From NCBI RefSeq assembly GCF_016863335.1, contig NZ_BOOR01000018.1:124001-188000 (forward strand): a stretch of 64,000 bases of DNA, given 5' to 3'. Every line of letters begins with the position of its first letter. The stretch's first letter is position 1. Shown one piece after another: positions 60,445 to 64,000 of the stretch. The notes under the pieces are model-generated. The model ran no database searches and was not told the DNA's origin. It worked only from the letters and a program-made list of their open reading frames with translations. The DNA is from Planotetraspora thailandica (GTDB lineage Bacteria; Actinomycetota; Actinomycetes; Streptosporangiales; Streptosporangiaceae). The translations under genes were made by a program, and so were the position numbers.

Positions 60445-61224
60445 ATGGGTTACACCTCATATGTCGCAGTGGGAGATAGTTTCACCGAGGGCCTGAACGA
60501 CCCGCTCGAGGGCGGATACGACGGCCCTGACGGGGTGACGCGGTTCCGGGGATGGGCCGACCGGGTCGCGGAGCGCCTGGCCGAGTCGGAGCCCGGTTTC
60601 CGCTACGCCAACCTCGCGATACGCGGCAAGCTGATCGACCAGATCGTCGAGGAGCAGGTGCCGGTCGCCGCCGCGATGAAGCCGGACCTGATCAGTTTCT
60701 GCGCCGGCGGCAACGACCTGCTCCGGCCCGGAGCCGACCCCGACCGCATGGCCAAGAAGTTAGCCTCGGCCGTGCGTGACCTGCGTGCCAGCGGTGCCGA
60801 CGTCCTGTTGTTCACGGGCATGGACCCCCGCGACACCCCGATCATGCGACGGGCGCGCGGCAAGTTCGCGATCTTCTTCATGCACCTGCGTGCGATCTCC
60901 GACCTGTACGGCTGCCACCTCGTGGACATCTGGTCCATGCAGCCGCTGCGGGACTGGCGGGCGTGGAGCGACGACCGGCTGCACCTGAACGCCGAAGGCC
61001 ACCGCATCGTGGCGGCGAAGGTGCTCGACGTGCTGGGCGTGCCGACCGACGAGTGGCGGGTGACCTGGCCGCCTCGCCCCTCGGTGGACCCGAGGGCCAA
61101 GCGGCGCGAGGACGTGCAGTGGGTGCGCGAGCACCTGGGCCCGTGGGTCGGCCGCCGGGTGCGCGGGCGTTCGTCCGGTGACGGGCTCGAGCCCAAGCGC
61201 CCGGATTTGACCACGTTGGCGTAG
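60445..61224 (+). CDS. SGNH/GDSL hydrolase family protein
   Basis: A protein of about 259 residues. AVGDSFTEG is block I, CAGGND block III and DDRLHLN the catalytic Asp/His block of the SGNH hydrolases. It is likely a cytoplasmic esterase as no signal peptide is seen. ATG at 60445 (TTG at 60442 also possible) follows AAGGCGGGG. It lies 30 nt after aroQ but need not share its role. Substrate unknown. Confidence 0.9.
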   Translation: MGYTSYVAVGDSFTEGLNDPLEGGYDGPDGVTRFRGWADRVAERLAESEPGFRYANLAIRGKLIDQIVEEQVPVAAAMKPDLISFCAGGNDLLRPGADPDRMAKKLASAVRDLRASGADVLLFTGMDPRDTPIMRRARGKFAIFFMHLRAISDLYGCHLVDIWSMQPLRDWRAWSDDRLHLNAEGHRIVAAKVLDVLGVPTDEWRVTWPPRPSVDPRAKRREDVQWVREHLGPWVGRRVRGRSSGDGLEPKRPDLTTLA

Positions 61225-61279
61225 CCGTAACCGCCCGGCCCCTCGCCGGGAAAACGCTCTCACACCGTAGGCTGCCGGC

Positions 61280-62149
61280 ATGCGCCTGACGGACATTCGC
61301 GTGTATCCGATCAAGTCTGCGGCCGGATTCCAGCGTGAGAGCGCTCTCGTGTACCCGTGGGGGCTGGACGGCGACCGCCGGTGGGCCGTGATCGGGGAGG
61401 ACGGCGAGAACCTGTGGCTCGGCGAGTTCCCCCGGATGGTCTCGGTGACGGCCCGCGGCCTCGACGACGGCGGCCTGGGGTTGGCGGCCCCGGGCCTGCC
61501 CGGCCTGAGGGTCTCTCCGGCGACGGGACGGGCGGTGCCGGTCGGGTTCTCCGGACTCGACCGGGCCGTGCTCGCCGACGACGCCGCCCACGCCTGGTTC
61601 ACCGAACTCCTCGGCTGCCCGGCCCGGCTCGTCTGGCTGGACGATCCGCGCCGCCGGTCCATCTCGGCCAGGCACGGCGGCCTGCCCGGAGAGGTCGTCA
61701 GCTTCGCGTGGGACGCCCCACTGCTGCTCACCTCGGAGGCGTCACTGCGCCGTCTCGACGACTGGATCGCCGAGACGGCCATGGAGCGCCAGGAGGAGAC
61801 TCCCCGGCCGCTGTCGGTCGCCCGCTTCCGGCCCAACGTCGTGATCGGAGGAGCCGAGCCGTACGAGGAGGACGGCTGGACGGAGGTCCGGATCGGCGAG
61901 GTGGACTTCCGCGTTTCGGAGCGCTGCGACCGCTGCGCGGTGACCACGATCGACCCGGAAACGCAGGTCAAGGGCAAGGAGCCGCTGCGCACGCTGGCCC
62001 GGCACCGCCGGTGGGACGGCAAGACCTGGTTCGGCGTGCGCCTCGTTCCCAAAAGCGCCGTCCCCAACGACGCCGTCGCTCCTGAGGACGGGAACCCGGG
62101 GGCAGGCGCGATGATCCGTGTCGGAGACCCCGTCACGCCCCTGCGGTGA
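61280..62149 (+). CDS. MOSC-domain protein (YcbX-like)
   Basis: A protein of 289 residues. The MOSC N-terminal beta-barrel (IRVYPIKSAAGFQRESALVY) is followed by the MOSC core, with SERCDRCAVTTIDPETQVKG containing the conserved cysteine cluster of YcbX-like proteins. These bind molybdenum cofactor and reduce N-hydroxylated compounds. No attached ferredoxin domain is seen. ATG at 61280. Confidence 0.9.
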   Translation: MRLTDIRVYPIKSAAGFQRESALVYPWGLDGDRRWAVIGEDGENLWLGEFPRMVSVTARGLDDGGLGLAAPGLPGLRVSPATGRAVPVGFSGLDRAVLADDAAHAWFTELLGCPARLVWLDDPRRRSISARHGGLPGEVVSFAWDAPLLLTSEASLRRLDDWIAETAMERQEETPRPLSVARFRPNVVIGGAEPYEEDGWTEVRIGEVDFRVSERCDRCAVTTIDPETQVKGKEPLRTLARHRRWDGKTWFGVRLVPKSAVPNDAVAPEDGNPGAGAMIRVGDPVTPLR

Positions 62150-62329
62150 TGCGGCACGGCGTGGACCCTCGCGCGCGGCGCTTGGCGGCCTTGTTAGATC
62201 GCGGTTCAGGACAGGTTCGCCCGGTGTACAAGGGCCATGGGGAGCCCTGGTCTCCTGCTCGTCCCTAACGTTGGGCCCGCTCGTGCAGGCCGGTGATCGG
62301 AATGCCGGGACGCGTGTCAGGAGAGGGCC

Positions 62330-63901
62330 ATGACATTGAGAAGACGACGGATGGCGGCATTCGCCGTGGCGCTGTTCACGGCCGCGATGCTCCCCCTGGG
62401 GTCGGCGGCGGCGGCGTCGGCGTCCGCGACGACGGACGGGCGAAGTGCCACAGGGCACGAACGACTGCGGGTGATGACGCTCAACATCTTCTACGGGGGT
62501 GACGACCTCGATCTGAAGACGGGCGATTTCTGCGCCGTGGCGAACGGCTGCCCGCAGTCGCTCGTGCAGATCGAACGTGCCATCAAGCAGGCGCGTGCCG
62601 ACATCGTCGGGATCCAGGAGCCGGAGCGGAACGTCGAGAAGATCGCGTCGGCGCTCGGCTGGTACGGCAGCAACCGGGCCCACGTGATGTCCCGGTTCCC
62701 CATCATCGACCCGCCCGGCGGCGACGGCGTCTACGTATTCGTCGAGGTCGCTCCCGGCCGTGTCGTGGCCGTCGCCAACACCCACCTGCCGTCCGACCCC
62801 TACGGCCCGTACCTGGTCCGGGACGGCGGCACCGTGAAGCAGGTGCTCGATCTGGAGCGCAAGACCCGCCTGCCCGCCGTGCAGAACCTGGTCAAGGTGC
62901 TCCCCGCGCTCGCCCGCGAGGGCATCCCCGTCATGCTGACCGGAGACTTCAACAGCCCCTCGCACCTGGACTGGACGCCCGCCGTCGCGGCCAAGCGCCC
63001 CGAGGTCCGGTATCCGGTGAAGTGGCCTGCCAGCAGCGCCCTCGCGGCCGCGGGACTGCGGGACACCTATCGCGAGGCGCACCCGGATCCTGTCGCCGTC
63101 CCCGGTTTCACGTGGACTCCGGGCAGCCCCGAGGCCGACCCGCACGAGGTGTTCGACCGCATCGACTGGGTGCTGACCGCCGGTCCGTCCCGCACGGTCG
63201 ACAGCACCGTGGTCGGCGAGAAGGGCGGGCCCGACGTCGGCGTGGGCCTGTCGCCCTGGCCGACCGACCACCGGGGAGTCGTGTCCACGCTGGACGTCGT
63301 GCCGTCGGTGCCGCCGGCTCTGGTGTCACCGGCCACCCGCCGGGTCACGATCGGCGGAGACCTCCCCGTCGCCTACCACGCTCCCGGCCGGCAGGGCGAG
63401 CGCGTGGCGCTGCTGGACGGCAAGGGCCACGTCGTGACCTCACGACCGACGGGTCCGAAGTTCGACGGCACGGTCATCCTGCCGACCAGGGGGCTGCACC
63501 GCGGTGCCTACGCCGTCGCCCTCTTCTCCGGCGGCAAGGTGATCTCCAAGGCCCAGGTCTGGCTCTATCTCCCAGGCGAGCCGACCAAGGTGCAGGTCGG
63601 CAAGAGCCGCTACAAGCAGGGCGAACCGATCGAGGTCAGCTGGTCGAACGCACCGGGCATGGGACTGGACTGGGTCTCGGTCTACGCCTGCCCGGCAGGC
63701 ACGTGCACGGACACCTCCGAATACCTCGTCTACGCGTACACCGACTCGGAGATCGAGGGCCACACGGTGATCGGGCCGACGTCGATCGGAGCCGACTCCT
63801 CGTGGCCGGTGCCCCCGGGGCAGTACGTGGTGCGACTGCTCCCCGACGACGGACTGGTCTCGGTGGCTCAGTCGGCCGTCTTCAGCGTGACCGGCAAGTA
63901 G
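62330..63901 (+). CDS. Secreted endonuclease/exonuclease/phosphatase family protein
   Basis: A protein of 523 residues. A signal peptide (about 1-29, ending AAAASA) precedes an EEP fold (sphingomyelinase/DNase I-like). Metal and catalytic motifs are GIQEPERN, NTHLPSDPYG, TGDFNSPSHLDW, DRIDWVLTAG and PTDHRGVVSTL. The last ~180 residues form beta-rich modules. ATG at 62330 is preceded by GGAGAGGG. Substrate (phospholipid, nucleic acid or other phosphoester) is unknown. Confidence 0.9.
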   Translation: MTLRRRRMAAFAVALFTAAMLPLGSAAAASASATTDGRSATGHERLRVMTLNIFYGGDDLDLKTGDFCAVANGCPQSLVQIERAIKQARADIVGIQEPERNVEKIASALGWYGSNRAHVMSRFPIIDPPGGDGVYVFVEVAPGRVVAVANTHLPSDPYGPYLVRDGGTVKQVLDLERKTRLPAVQNLVKVLPALAREGIPVMLTGDFNSPSHLDWTPAVAAKRPEVRYPVKWPASSALAAAGLRDTYREAHPDPVAVPGFTWTPGSPEADPHEVFDRIDWVLTAGPSRTVDSTVVGEKGGPDVGVGLSPWPTDHRGVVSTLDVVPSVPPALVSPATRRVTIGGDLPVAYHAPGRQGERVALLDGKGHVVTSRPTGPKFDGTVILPTRGLHRGAYAVALFSGGKVISKAQVWLYLPGEPTKVQVGKSRYKQGEPIEVSWSNAPGMGLDWVSVYACPAGTCTDTSEYLVYAYTDSEIEGHTVIGPTSIGADSSWPVPPGQYVVRLLPDDGLVSVAQSAVFSVTGK

Positions 63902-63909
63902 CGACCGGC

Positions 63910-63942
63910 TGCGGCCGGCGCGGGGACGCCCGGCCGGCCGCA
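63910..63942. terminator. GC-rich hairpin after EEP gene
   Basis: TGCGGCCGGC (63910-63919) and GCCGGCCGCA (63933-63942) pair perfectly with a 13-nt loop, starting 9 nt after the stop. It lies between two convergent coding regions and has no U-tract. Confidence 0.6.
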
Positions 63943-63964
63943 CACCTCGTCACGCCTCGCCTTG

Positions 63965-64000
63965 TCACGCCTCCGCGGTGAGGCGACGCAGCGCGTCGCG
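63965..64000 (-). CDS. C-terminus of a minus-strand gene (truncated by window edge)
   Basis: Read from position 64000 on the minus strand the last codons give RDALRRLTAEA and a TGA at 63965-63967. This is probably the end of a gene that lies beyond the window. Only 11 residues are visible, so no family is suggested. Confidence 0.4.
   Translation of the reverse strand, partial: RDALRRLTAEA

Noticed and set aside
1-64000. CRISPR arrays, tRNA genes, rRNA genes, insertion sequences
   Set aside because: No repeat-spacer pattern, no GGTTCGA-type T-loop arm in a cloverleaf context, and no transposase motif was found.

Overview
This window is chromosomal DNA of a very high-GC, Streptomyces-like actinomycete. 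The strong third-position GC, GTG/TTG starts, a WhiB-family regulator, an FxSxx-COOH locus and ESX-like proteins point to an actinomycete. The order Streptosporangiales is my best guess, but no rRNA gene is present to confirm it. I see no tRNA, rRNA, CRISPR array, insertion sequence or prophage.

Layout. 0-10 kb: end of a phosphoribosyltransferase, a WhiB regulator, a sucrase/ferredoxin-like protein under a near-consensus iron box, glpD divergent from an alkyl-DHAP-synthase-like flavoprotein, a metallophosphoesterase, a pol I-like polymerase and a Ser/Thr kinase. 10.5-22.7 kb: a nucleobase-catabolism region. It holds DUF1116, FdrA and DUF2877 genes (counterparts of E. coli AllG/AllF/AllH, oxamate carbamoyltransferase) divergent from a PucR regulator, then an S4 protein, an NCS2 uracil/xanthine permease, a three-subunit molybdenum hydroxylase and an SDR. 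22.7-25.6 kb: an HxlR regulator and cydAB, with three CTAC-N5-GTAG palindromes on an exact 15-bp period upstream of cydA. 25.9-30.6 kb: a CoxG-like protein and HyuA/HyuB hydantoinase subunits. 30.6-33.8 kb: an island that looks lower in GC, with a WXG100-like protein, a lipoprotein and a large protein of unknown function. 34-39.3 kb: a CoA-transferase coupled to a fused carboxyltransferase, a pair of unknown genes, a Nit-type amidase and a DUF418 membrane protein. 39.3-42.2 kb: a TrkA-N/RyR-domain protein and an alpha/beta hydrolase.

42.1-50.7 kb is a complete FxSxx-COOH RiPP locus on the minus strand. In transcription order it encodes the precursor FxsA (ending FNSSI), the radical SAM/SPASM maturase FxsB with a degenerate metallohydrolase domain, an AAC(3)-fold acetyltransferase, the TIR-like FxsC, and a 1310-residue ParA-TIR-NB-ARC-TPR protein. 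Cyclophane formation by FxsB enzymes is known, but the purpose of the locus and the role of its NLR-like partners are not. This is the most interesting system in the window.

51-64 kb: an aminotransferase, a sulfotransferase, a carbamate kinase abutting a ring-opening amidohydrolase (cyanuric acid hydrolase/barbiturase family), SseB, a prepilin peptidase, a coupled aroC-aroK-aroB-aroQ operon, an SGNH hydrolase, a MOSC protein and a secreted endonuclease/exonuclease/phosphatase-family protein.

The permease, molybdenum hydroxylase, ring-opening amidohydrolase, FdrA/DUF1116/DUF2877 trio and carbamate kinase can be assembled into one hypothetical energy-conserving route: uracil or barbiturate -> ureidomalonate -> malonamate + carbamoyl phosphate -> ATP. 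The classical alternative is disposal of oxalurate from purines.
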